Assembly (NCBI RefSeq): GCF_010731595.1
Contig: NZ_AP022582.1
Coordinates: 2,852,001-2,916,000, forward strand
Reading direction: 5' to 3'
From: Mycobacterium seoulense
GTDB lineage: Bacteria > Actinomycetota > Actinomycetes > Mycobacteriales > Mycobacteriaceae
Length of the DNA stretch: 64,000 nucleotides
Within the stretch, counting starts at the first letter, position 1; each line of letters opens with the position of its first letter. Shown in pieces: positions 55,699 through 63,639 of this stretch. The notes beneath the pieces are model-generated. The model was not told the DNA's origin, did no database searches, and saw only the letters and a program-made list of their open reading frames with translations. The translations under genes and the position numbers were made by a program.

Positions 55699-55715
55699 TA
55701 ACAAAGATTTGGTTC
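55699..55715 (+). promoter_or_regulatory. Operator site 6 (TAACAAAGATTTGGTTC), autoregulatory
   Basis: 46 bp upstream of the tandem TetR gene. It suggests that the regulator controls its own gene. Confidence 0.68.
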
Positions 55716-55761
55716 GGCGAGAGGGACGAATGCGAATGGATGCCAGTCCGCAGTCGTCCGG

Positions 55762-57060
55762 ATGCGCGCACCGCTGATCATGCCGAAAGCGGAGTCATTG
55801 CGAGCCGGCGCCACAGCCGATCTGGGTACGCGCCGAACCGAAATCCTGACCACGGCGGCCTCGTTGATCGCGCAATCGGGATTACGCACGTCGTTGCAGG
55901 AGATCGCCGACGCGGCCGGCATTCTGCCCGGCAGTCTCTATCACCACTTCGAGTCCAAAGAAGCGATCCTCATCGAGTTGATCCACCGCTATCAGGACGA
56001 TCTGGACCGGATCGGGCAAGCCGCGCAAGCGAAGTTGGACAAAGCCGACCCGCGCCCCGTCCCCGAGCAGATTGTCGAGCTGGGCTCGGCCATCGCCAAC
56101 TGCGCCGTGCAGCACCGCGCCGCGTTACAGATGTCGTTCTACGAGGGGCCGAGCACGGACCCGGAGTTGATGAAACTGACGCAGCAGCGGCCCGTGGCCA
56201 TCCAGGAGGCGATGCTGCAGACGCTGCGCGCCGGCAGGTGGAGCGGCTACATCAAACCCGACATCGACCTGCCCACGTTGGCCGACCGGATCTGCCAGAC
56301 CATGCTGCAGGTCGGCCTTGACGTCATGCGTCACAAGTCCCCCGCCGACCAGGTGGCCGCGCTGCTTTGCCGAATCATGTTGCAGGGGCTGGCAACCCGG
56401 CCGCCCACCGACTCGGCGCTCGACCGGTCCAATGCCTTCGCAGCCGCCAGGGACGTCATCGCAACGTGGTCGGACGACAGCGAGGCCGACCCCAGCGACA
56501 AGGCGGCGCACGTCCGCGCGGTGGCGCGAACGGAATTCGGCCGCAAGGGCTACGAGGCCACCACCATCCGGGACATCGCCTCCGCGGCCGGCCTGGGCAC
56601 CGGAACCGTCTACCGGGTGATCGGATCCAAGGACGAACTTCTCGCGTCGATCATGGAATCGTTCGGCCGCAAGGTCGAGGCAGGCTGGGTCGACGTCCTG
56701 CGCGCGGATGCCACGCCCATCGAAAAGCTTGACGCGCTGAGCTGGGTCAACGTCAACGCCCTCGATCGGTTCTCCGACGAATTCCGCATTCAGCTCGCGT
56801 GGATGCGGCAATCACCGCCGGACACTCCCAACCCGGGCTGGCTGTACGCGACCCGGCTTCGGCAGATGAAAACGCTTCTTTCCGAAGGCATCCGCTCCGG
56901 GGAGATCAGTGTGGACGCGGCATCCACCACGATGCTCGCGCGGTGCGTCATCGGCCTGCAGTGGATACCGGAGAACATTCTTGCCGAGGTCGGCAAACGC
57001 GCCGCGCTGGTGCACGTCCGCGACACGGTTTTGCGTGGCGTCGCGGTTCGCGCCGGGTAG
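55762..57060 (+). CDS. Tandem (double) TetR-family regulator, probable master regulator of the block
   Basis: 432 aa with two complete TetR units. Helix-turn-helix 1 (about 25-75): EILTTAASLIAQSGLRTSLQEIADAAGILPGSLYHHFESKEAIL. Helix-turn-helix 2 (about 250-300): ARTEFGRKGYEATTIRDIASAAGLGTGTVYRVIGSKDELL. Each is followed by a ligand-type helical domain. Mce3R is a known mycobacterial regulator with this double architecture, but the sequence is not close. The start is ATG 55762; an ATG at 55780 (MPKAES) is also possible. Operator copies lie before it and before the next gene. Confidence 0.92.
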   Translation: MRAPLIMPKAESLRAGATADLGTRRTEILTTAASLIAQSGLRTSLQEIADAAGILPGSLYHHFESKEAILIELIHRYQDDLDRIGQAAQAKLDKADPRPVPEQIVELGSAIANCAVQHRAALQMSFYEGPSTDPELMKLTQQRPVAIQEAMLQTLRAGRWSGYIKPDIDLPTLADRICQTMLQVGLDVMRHKSPADQVAALLCRIMLQGLATRPPTDSALDRSNAFAAARDVIATWSDDSEADPSDKAAHVRAVARTEFGRKGYEATTIRDIASAAGLGTGTVYRVIGSKDELLASIMESFGRKVEAGWVDVLRADATPIEKLDALSWVNVNALDRFSDEFRIQLAWMRQSPPDTPNPGWLYATRLRQMKTLLSEGIRSGEISVDAASTTMLARCVIGLQWIPENILAEVGKRAALVHVRDTVLRGVAVRAG

Positions 57061-57065
57061 GTGTT

Positions 57066-57082
57066 GAACCAAAAAACTGTTA
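57066..57082 (-). promoter_or_regulatory. Operator site 7 (TAACAGTTTTTTGGTTC on minus strand)
   Basis: 55 bp upstream of the SDR gene at 57138 and 6 bp after the regulator stop. The half-sites are kept, but the centre is an A/T run. Confidence 0.62.
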
Positions 57083-57137
57083 CCCATACAGTTGGGCGAT
57101 TAGAACCGCGTTGGCAATGAACGAGAAGGGGATTTCC

Positions 57138-57980
57138 ATGACTATTGTCGATCGGTTGCGCTACGACGGCAAGCGGGCTCTTGTCGTAGGCGGCGCCACC
57201 GGCATGGGTGCGGCCGCGGCCAAGTCAGCGGCCGAGTTGGGCGCCGAAGTGATCGTGATGGACTACGCGCCGGTGAACTACGACGTCGCCAAGTCCATCC
57301 AGGTGGACCTGCGCGATCCCGCATCGATCGACGCCGCACTCGAGCAGTTGGACGGTCCGGTCCACGCCTTGTTCTCGGCCGCCGGCATCGCCGACGGAAC
57401 AACCGACCTGATGGCGATCAACTTCATCGGCCACCGCCACCTCATCGACCGGCTGCTCGAGAAGAACCAGCTACCCTCGGGCTCGGCGATCTGCTTCATC
57501 TCCTCGGTCGCCGGCATGGGCTGGGAGAACGACCTGGAGCTGCTGACGGAGTTCCTCGCCACGCCGGACTTCGCCTCTGCGCAGGAGTGGGTCAAGGCGC
57601 ACGAAGCCGAAGGCATCATCCACTACGGCTTCTCCAAGAAGGTCGTGAACGCCTACGTCGCGACCCAGGGCTACCCGCTGCTGAAGAAGGGCATCCGGAT
57701 CAACGCGATCTGCCCCGGCCCCACCGACACCCCCCTCGCCCAGGCCAACGCCGACCTCTGGCTCACCTTCGCCCAGGACTACCGCGAAGAGACCGGTTCG
57801 AAGGTGCACACCCCGGAGCAGATGGGTGACGTGATGGCGTTCCTCAACAGCGCCGCCGCCTTCGGCATCAGCGGGATCACGCTGCTGGTGGACTACGGGC
57901 ACACGATGGCCTCGCTCACCAACGCCTACCCGCCGGGCAAGCCGATCATCGACATCATCATGGGGCGCGTGAAGCTTTAG
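57138..57980 (+). CDS. SDR oxidoreductase (3-alpha-hydroxysteroid-dehydrogenase-like pattern)
   Basis: 280 aa from ATG 57138 (AAGGGG upstream). Cofactor motif VVGGATGMGAAAAKSAAELGAEVIVMD, short deletion in the first half, catalytic CFISSVAGMGWEND and Tyr-x-x-x-Lys in HYGFSKKVVNAYV. The long segment ENDLELLTEFLATPDFASAQEWVKAHEAEG between Ser and Tyr is typical of HsdA-like steroid/coniferyl-alcohol dehydrogenases. It has its own operator copy, so is likely the last gene of the regulon. Confidence 0.88.
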   Translation: MTIVDRLRYDGKRALVVGGATGMGAAAAKSAAELGAEVIVMDYAPVNYDVAKSIQVDLRDPASIDAALEQLDGPVHALFSAAGIADGTTDLMAINFIGHRHLIDRLLEKNQLPSGSAICFISSVAGMGWENDLELLTEFLATPDFASAQEWVKAHEAEGIIHYGFSKKVVNAYVATQGYPLLKKGIRINAICPGPTDTPLAQANADLWLTFAQDYREETGSKVHTPEQMGDVMAFLNSAAAFGISGITLLVDYGHTMASLTNAYPPGKPIIDIIMGRVKL

Positions 57981-58020
57981 TAGCAGCCGTCGGGTGCCCG
58001 GCCAGCCGGGCGCCGAGCCG

Positions 58021-58046
58021 CGAGCGCCCGGCTGACCGGGTGCTCG
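58021..58046 (+). terminator. Hairpin after the SDR gene
   Basis: CGAGCGCCCGG (58021-58031) pairs with CCGGGTGCTCG (58036-58046), with one G-U pair and loop CTGA. It lies 40 bp after the stop of the SDR gene and marks the right end of the regulon. Confidence 0.55.
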
Positions 58047-58071
58047 GCGCGCGAACGCTACCGTCGGGGGC

Positions 58072-58731
58072 ATGGCACGGATCATCATCGTCGGCGGCCA
58101 CGGCAAGGTCGCGCTGCAACTGGCCCGCATCCTGAGCCAACGCGGTGACGAGGTGGGTTCGGTGTTCCGTAACCCCGACCACTCCGACGACGTCGCCGCC
58201 ACCGGCGCCACGCCGGTGGTGGCCGACATCGAGGCGCTGGACACCGATGCCCTCGCCGGCCTGCTTGCCGGGCACGACGCGGTCGTCTTCTCGGCGGGGG
58301 CCGGCGGCGGCGACCCGGCGCGGACCTACGCCGTCGACCGCGACGCCGCCATGCGGGTGATCGACGCCGCCTCGCGGGCCGGCGTCCGGCGATTCGTGAT
58401 GGTCTCCTACTTAGGGGCGGGGCCGGATCATGGTGTGCCGAGCGAGAATTCGTTCTTTCACTACGCGGAGGCCAAGGCGGCGGCCGATGCCCACCTGCGC
58501 GCCAGCGGTCTCGACTGGACCGTTCTGGGACCGGGGCGGCTCACCCTCGAACCGCCCACCGGTCACATCACCCTCGGCCGGGGCAAGGGCGAGGTCTCGC
58601 GGGCCGACGTCGCGCTCGTGGTGGCCGCCGCGCTCGCGGACGATTCGACCGTCGGCCGAACGATCGACTTCAACAACGGCGAGACACCGATCGCCGACGC
58701 GTTGGCAAGCAGAATCCGAAGGCCGGGGTAG
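58072..58731 (+). CDS. NAD(P)H-binding SDR-a5/NmrA-like protein
   Basis: A 219-aa atypical SDR: IIIVGGHGKVALQLARILSQRGDEV is the Rossmann start, then DAVVFSAGAGGG, RFVMVSYLGAG and the substrate-side SFFHYAEAKAAADAHLRASGLDWTVLGPGRLT. Such proteins bind NADPH and serve as flavin-reductase-like or regulatory enzymes. It has no copy of the 17-bp operator, so it is probably outside the regulon. It ends 41 bp before the cobalamin riboswitch. Confidence 0.85.
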   Translation: MARIIIVGGHGKVALQLARILSQRGDEVGSVFRNPDHSDDVAATGATPVVADIEALDTDALAGLLAGHDAVVFSAGAGGGDPARTYAVDRDAAMRVIDAASRAGVRRFVMVSYLGAGPDHGVPSENSFFHYAEAKAAADAHLRASGLDWTVLGPGRLTLEPPTGHITLGRGKGEVSRADVALVVAAALADDSTVGRTIDFNNGETPIADALASRIRRPG

Positions 58732-58772
58732 GCTCCGGTACGCAGCTGGTTTGCCGTCGCCGCAACCGTGGC

Positions 58773-58954
58773 GCCGGCATCGAGCGAGGCACGTTAGACA
58801 TGCGACGCGAGAGGGAACCCGGTGGAAGTCCGGGACTGTCCCGCAGCGGTGAGCAGGAACGACCGCCGTCACACGCACTGATCGAAAGATTGGGAAGCGA
58901 CGGCCAGTAGGAGCACCGGTCGGTGCGCGCCTGCGAGTCCGAAGACCTGCCGGC
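58773..58954 (+). ncRNA. Cobalamin (adenosylcobalamin) riboswitch upstream of metE
   Basis: The conserved core is readable: GAGAGGGAACCCGGTGGAAG with TCCGGGACTGTCCCGC, a GGGAAGCGACGGCCAGTAGG segment, and the B12-box-like end GAGTCCGAAGACCTGCC. The closing stem P1 is GCCGGCA (58773-58779) with TGCCGGC (58948-58954). A B12 riboswitch represses metE in M. tuberculosis too. The expression platform lies in 58955-59104, which contains several further GC-rich hairpins and the metE start. Confidence 0.92.
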
Positions 58955-59104
58955 TGTGCCGGGCGCGCCGCGTCCGGCGGTTCATCGCCCCGTGGAATGG
59001 GCGTATAGCTGAAGGCGTTGCGGTTGTGCGAAAGGTGCACACCGGAACGGGTCGGCTGCACGTCCTCCGGCGGTGACCACCCCGCTGATTGATAGGACCA
59101 GATC

Positions 59105-61375
59105 GTGACCTCTCAACCATTCACCGCCACCGTCATCGGCTCCCCCCGCATCGGCCCGAAACGCGAACTCAAGCGCGCCACCGAGGGCTACTGGGCCGGA
59201 CGAACCAGCCGGGCTGAACTCGAAAACGTCGCCGCCACACTGCGCCGCGACACGTGGAAGTCACTCAACGACGCCGGCCTGGACTCGGTTCCGGTGAACA
59301 CCTTCTCCTATTACGACCAGATGCTGGACACGGCGGTGATGCTCGGCGCCTTGCCCGCCCGCACCGCACAGGTCTCCGACGATCTGGACCGCTACTTCGC
59401 CGCGGCGCGGGGCAACTCCGACGTCGCGCCGCTGGAGATGACCAAGTGGTTCGACACGAACTATCACTACCTGGTTCCCGAGATCGAGCCGACGACCACG
59501 TTCTCGCTCAACCCCGACAAGGTGCTTTCCGAGCTGAAAGAGGCTCTCGGGCAAGGGATTCCCGCCCGCCCTGTCGTCATCGGGCCGATCACGTTCCTGC
59601 TGTTGAGCAAAGCTGTCAACGGCTCAGGCGCTCCCGTCGATCGGCTCGAGGAGCTGGTGGGAATCTACGCGGATCTGCTGTCCTTGCTCGCCGACAACGG
59701 CGCGCAGTGGGTGCAGCTCGACGAGCCGGCGCTGGTGACCGACATCTCCCCCGATGCGCCGGCACTGGCCGAGGCCGCGTACAACGCGCTCGGGAAATCG
59801 GCCAACCGCCCGGCCATCTTCGTCGCGACCTACTTCGGCGATCCCGGCGCCTCCCTGGCCGGGCTGGCCCGCACCCCGGTCGAGGCGATCGGCGTCGACC
59901 TGGTTTACGGAGCCGACGCCGCCGTGGCGGGCATTCCGGAGTTGTCCGGCAAGACCCTGGTGGCCGGCGTCGTCGACGGACGCAACGTCTGGCGCACCGA
60001 CCTGGAGGCGGCGCTCGGCAAACTGGCCACCCTGCTGGGTTCGGCTGCCACGGTGGCGGTTTCGACCTCCTGCTCCACGATGCACGTCCCGTACTCGCTG
60101 GAACCGGAAACCGAACTCGACGACGCGCTCCGCAGCTGGCTAGCGTTCGGGCAGGAGAAGGTGATCGAGGTGGTGACGCTCGCGCGCGCCCTGCGCGACG
60201 GGCGCGAGGCCGTCGCCGAGGAGATCGCGGCGTCCAACGCCGCGGTGGCCTCCCGCAAGAGCGATCCGCGGCTGCACAACGACGGGCTGCGAGCCCGCAT
60301 CGACTCGATCGTCGCCAGCGGCACCCACCGCGGCGACGCGGCACGGCGCCGCGCCAGCCAGGAAGCGCGGCTGCAGCTGCCGCCGCTGCCGACGACGACC
60401 ATCGGCTCCTACCCGCAGACCTCCGCGATCCGCAAGGCGCGCGCGGCGCTGCGGGCCGGCGAGATCGACCAGGCGGAGTACGAGAAGCGGATGCGCGAGG
60501 AGATCGCCGGCGTCATCAAGTTGCAGGAGGAGCTCGGCCTCGACGTGCTGGTGCACGGCGAGCCCGAACGCAACGACATGGTGCAGTACTTCGCCGAGCA
60601 GCTGGAGGGGTTCTTCGCGACGCAGAACGGCTGGGTGCAGTCGTACGGCAGCCGCTGCGTGCGGCCGCCGATCCTCTACGGCGACGTGATCCGCGCCCAC
60701 CCGATGACCGTCGAATGGATCACGTACGCGCAGTCGTTGACCGACAAGCCGGTGAAGGGCATGCTCACCGGTCCGGTCACGATCCTGGCGTGGTCGTTCG
60801 TCCGCGACGACCAGCCGCTGGCCGACACCGCCAACCAGGTGGCGCTGGCCATCCGTGACGAGACCGTGGACCTGCAATCCGCCGGCATCGCCGTGATCCA
60901 GGTCGACGAGCCGGCGCTGCGGGAGCTGCTTCCCCTGCGCCGCGCCGATCAGGAGGACTACTTGCGTTGGGCCGTAGGGTCTTTCCGCTTGGCCACCTCG
61001 GGCGTCGCGGACTCCACGCAGATCCACACCCACCTGTGCTACTCGGAGTTCGGTGAGGTGATCGGGGCCATCGCCGACCTGGACGCCGACGTGACGTCCA
61101 TCGAGGCGGCACGCTCGCGCATGGAGGTGCTGGACGACCTGAACTCCGTCGGCTTCTCCAACAGCGTCGGCCCGGGCGTCTACGACATCCACTCACCGCG
61201 GGTGCCGAGCACGCACGAGATGGCCGAGTCGTTGCGCGCGGCGCTGAGAGCCGTGCCGGCGGAACGGCTGTGGGTGAATCCCGACTGCGGGCTGAAGACC
61301 CGCAACCCCGACGAGGTGACCGCGTCGCTGCGGAACATGGTCGCCGCGGCGCGGGAGGTGCGGGCGGGGGCTTGA
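59105..61375 (+). CDS. metE: MetE, cobalamin-independent methionine synthase
   Basis: 756 aa from GTG 59105. It transfers a methyl group from 5-methyltetrahydropteroyltriglutamate to homocysteine. Two duplicated TIM barrels are seen; the second holds the zinc ligands in [11 protein letters not shown] and [11 protein letters not shown]. The N-terminal repeat starts [17 protein letters not shown] and the second [16 protein letters not shown]. The upstream riboswitch should shut the gene off when B12 allows MetH to work. Confidence 0.97.
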   Translation: MTSQPFTATVIGSPRIGPKRELKRATEGYWAGRTSRAELENVAATLRRDTWKSLNDAGLDSVPVNTFSYYDQMLDTAVMLGALPARTAQVSDDLDRYFAAARGNSDVAPLEMTKWFDTNYHYLVPEIEPTTTFSLNPDKVLSELKEALGQGIPARPVVIGPITFLLLSKAVNGSGAPVDRLEELVGIYADLLSLLADNGAQWVQLDEPALVTDISPDAPALAEAAYNALGKSANRPAIFVATYFGDPGASLAGLARTPVEAIGVDLVYGADAAVAGIPELSGKTLVAGVVDGRNVWRTDLEAALGKLATLLGSAATVAVSTSCSTMHVPYSLEPETELDDALRSWLAFGQEKVIEVVTLARALRDGREAVAEEIAASNAAVASRKSDPRLHNDGLRARIDSIVASGTHRGDAARRRASQEARLQLPPLPTTTIGSYPQTSAIRKARAALRAGEIDQAEYEKRMREEIAGVIKLQEELGLDVLVHGEPERNDMVQYFAEQLEGFFATQNGWVQSYGSRCVRPPILYGDVIRAHPMTVEWITYAQSLTDKPVKGMLTGPVTILAWSFVRDDQPLADTANQVALAIRDETVDLQSAGIAVIQVDEPALRELLPLRRADQEDYLRWAVGSFRLATSGVADSTQIHTHLCYSEFGEVIGAIADLDADVTSIEAARSRMEVLDDLNSVGFSNSVGPGVYDIHSPRVPSTHEMAESLRAALRAVPAERLWVNPDCGLKTRNPDEVTASLRNMVAAAREVRAGA

Positions 61376-61398
61376 GGTTTCGTGGTTACGCTCGCGGG

Positions 61399-61447
61399 CG
61401 TAACGCCAGGGCGACTATGGGGCAACAGATTCCGCCCGGGCGTTACG
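61399..61447. terminator. Inverted repeat between metE and the Rv1132-like gene
   Basis: CGTAACGCCAGGGCG (61399-61413) and CGCCCGGGCGTTACG (61433-61447) pair at 14 of 15 positions, in the 90-bp gap of a convergent gene pair. Confidence 0.6.
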
Positions 61448-61465
61448 ACCGCGGGGCTCGCTCGC

Positions 61466-63190
61466 CTACTCGGAAACCACCTCGACGGGGACGTCGTCGG
61501 CCCACGGCTGCCGGGTCACCATGTCGGCGACGCGGACGATGCCGCGCTCGAACTCGCCCGTCGCCGCGTCCACCAGCCGATAGGCCTGGATCTGCTTGTG
61601 GATCGGCTGGGCGTCGAGCAGGACCACCCGCACCTCGCCGGGCTCGAAGTGGCAGCGCTCCTGCAGCGCGGCGATCAGCTGCTCGTTGTGCATGTGGCCG
61701 TCACCGAAATTCCAGCCGATGGCGGTGCTGCAAATGCGCTCGCCGTCGATGAGGATGTAGTCGTCCTCGTTCTGGCCCGCCATCGCGCGGTGCGCCAGCG
61801 TGAACAGCGCGCGGCCGTGAGTGTTGAACCCGCGGAACGCATATCCCATGTAGAGCGGGATCTGGGCGGCCTCCGGGCTGCCGTAGAACCGCTCCAGCTG
61901 AGCCTGCGGCATGCTCGCGATCGCCACGATGCCCCGGGTGATCTTGTCGTTGGCCGAGGGTTTGATGCACCACAGCGTGGTGTCCCAGTTCCCGGCGTAG
62001 TACCGCATCCCGGGCAGGAACGAGATTTTGCGTGGAAACAGGTTGCCCAGCAAGACGATTCCCGCGATGACCACGAACAGGATCGCCACCACCACCGGGT
62101 GTCTCAGGTCGCGTAGGCCCAGCCTGGCGTGCGCGACGAACAACGCGAGCACGCCGTAGATCATGAAGACGTTCCACTCCAGCGGGACGCCCATCGGGAT
62201 CGACACGAGAATGCCCAAGTGGAAACAGACCATGACGATGGCCGCCACCGTGATCGGCCAGCCGCTGTGGCAGAAGAACAACGGCAGCGGCACCAGCATC
62301 TCGATGGCGGTGCTCACGTGCGCCACCCAGCGCGACAGCCGGCCGGGCCGCAGGTCGTCCGGGAACCTCTCGAAGAACTGCCGCTTCAGCCACCGGGGAC
62401 GCACCAGCGGGTTGTTGGACATCATCGTGGAGATCACGAACGGGAAGTGCTTGTTGAGCTTCGAGGTGGCGGCGCCCATCCAGATGACCAGGAACACCAC
62501 CTTGGACGCGACGATCATGTCCACCCCGCCGAAGAGGAACGTCACCGCCATGGTCGCGTAGACCTCGCCACGCGCGGCCAGGAAGATGACCTTGTCGCGC
62601 AGGCCGAGCACGCCGAGCAGCAGCAGGATCAGCACGATCTTCCAGGCCGGCAGCAATCCGACCGTCGTCCCGAGCTCGGGCATCGGCCCGGTGCCGTCGG
62701 CGAACAACGCGCTCAGCGTCACCAGCAGAAACAGCGCGTACAGCGCGACGTCGATCGGCTTGCGCTTGGTGCCGCCGGTCAGGGGCACTCGGTCCGGCCA
62801 CGGTGGCAGCCGGATGGTGCCGAATCGCATCCAGTACAGGATCGAGCCCATGGGCGGAAAGAACCGGTTGTTCAGCGGCCCGAACCCGCAACCCAGCCCG
62901 ATCACCTCGAACAGCATCGTGTAGAGGACGACCTTCTCGAAAGCGATGGGCTCCGACCACCACGACGCGACGTTGGTGAAGCCGCCGAACCCGTTGGTCG
63001 CCGAGGCGAACAGCCAGGCGCCGAGGATGTAGAGCAGGATTTTGACGACGTAGAACAGGTGCAGCGCGACCGGCGTGCCGAAGCCGACCTCGGCCCAGTG
63101 CTTGGCCATCGGACGGATCTTCTCGCTACGGGTGCCCTTGTTCCACTCGGCCATGTCGAGCTGCGGCAGCTCAGGCTTGAGAAATCCCAT
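61466..63190 (-). CDS. DUF3556 multi-pass membrane protein (Rv1132-like)
   Basis: 574 aa from ATG 63190. About ten hydrophobic segments in the first two-thirds (for example FYVVKILLYILGAWLFA, VALYALFLLVTLSALFA, WPITVAAIVMVCFHLGIL); the C-terminal third is soluble (IDGERICSTAIGWNFGDGHMHNEQLIAALQERCHFEPGE). Length and place next to metE match Rv1132. The function is unknown. A KstR-type operator 11 bp upstream of the ATG links it to cholesterol-responsive genes. Confidence 0.88.
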   Translation of the reverse strand: MGFLKPELPQLDMAEWNKGTRSEKIRPMAKHWAEVGFGTPVALHLFYVVKILLYILGAWLFASATNGFGGFTNVASWWSEPIAFEKVVLYTMLFEVIGLGCGFGPLNNRFFPPMGSILYWMRFGTIRLPPWPDRVPLTGGTKRKPIDVALYALFLLVTLSALFADGTGPMPELGTTVGLLPAWKIVLILLLLGVLGLRDKVIFLAARGEVYATMAVTFLFGGVDMIVASKVVFLVIWMGAATSKLNKHFPFVISTMMSNNPLVRPRWLKRQFFERFPDDLRPGRLSRWVAHVSTAIEMLVPLPLFFCHSGWPITVAAIVMVCFHLGILVSIPMGVPLEWNVFMIYGVLALFVAHARLGLRDLRHPVVVAILFVVIAGIVLLGNLFPRKISFLPGMRYYAGNWDTTLWCIKPSANDKITRGIVAIASMPQAQLERFYGSPEAAQIPLYMGYAFRGFNTHGRALFTLAHRAMAGQNEDDYILIDGERICSTAIGWNFGDGHMHNEQLIAALQERCHFEPGEVRVVLLDAQPIHKQIQAYRLVDAATGEFERGIVRVADMVTRQPWADDVPVEVVSE

Positions 63191-63201
63191 GGTGGTCAGA
63201 T

Positions 63202-63215
63202 TAGAACGTGTTCTA
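63202..63215. promoter_or_regulatory. KstR-type operator TAGAACGTGTTCTA
   Basis: A 14-bp palindrome that fits the established KstR consensus TnnAACnnGTTnnA at every fixed position. It lies 11 bp upstream of the DUF3556 start, where binding would block initiation. Confidence 0.75.
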
Positions 63216-63312
63216 GGCGCGCGGCACCCGAGCCGGGCAAGAAACCTTTGCCCACGACTTGGGCGACGGATAGCGTTAAGGCGGGTCGGCACGGGCCTTA
63301 GGAGACGTCACC

Positions 63313-63522
63313 ATGAGCAGACTTCGAATCCTCAGCTCGGTCGCCGTGTTGGCCGTCGCCACCGCCGTCGCACCGGCCGCCCGGGCCGACGCGCCGGGGC
63401 CGGGCGATGCCTGCACGGTGCTGCATGCGACCACCCAGGACGCCAACAACAGGACGATGTGGTGCAACCCGACGATGACCGGCGCCCACGACCTGGTGTG
63501 GCAGTACGGCGGGCCGGGCTAA
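63313..63522 (+). CDS. Small secreted protein (69 aa)
   Basis: A signal peptide (MSRLRILSSVAVLAVATAVAPAARA, cleavage after ARA) followed by a ~44-aa mature part. It has two Cys (DACTVLHATTQ, MWCNPTM) that could form one disulfide, and ends in GGPG. The function is unknown. It is divergent from the DUF3556 gene, with the KstR-type site between the starts. A long hairpin follows 34 bp after the stop. Confidence 0.72.
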   Translation: MSRLRILSSVAVLAVATAVAPAARADAPGPGDACTVLHATTQDANNRTMWCNPTMTGAHDLVWQYGGPG

Positions 63523-63556
63523 GCCGCGGTCGCACGCGTCGGAGCGTGAGCTGAGG

Positions 63557-63620
63557 GCTTTCAGTGTGCATCCAGGGCGAGAAACCCGCGGAATCTGCGC
63601 CTTGGATGCACACTCAAAGC
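63557..63620. repeat. 23-bp-arm intergenic palindrome
   Basis: Arms 63557-63579 and 63598-63620 match at 21 of 23 positions, with an 18-nt loop. It lies between the small secreted protein gene and the convergent prpD. It may be a terminator, but the size and the conserved GTGTGCATCCA core suggest a dispersed mycobacterial palindromic element. Confidence 0.6.
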
Positions 63621-63639
63621 CGTGAGAGCACACGCGATT

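Noticed and set aside
38657..57082. Reading the seven operator copies as KstR or KstR2 sites
   Set aside because: They lack the TnnAACnnGTTnnA spacing of KstR and the alternating GCAAGC-type half-sites; the arms are GAAC/GTTC 17 bp apart edge to edge.
58732..59104. Short frames within the riboswitch region
   Set aside because: They overlap the conserved cobalamin aptamer, which explains the sequence better than coding.
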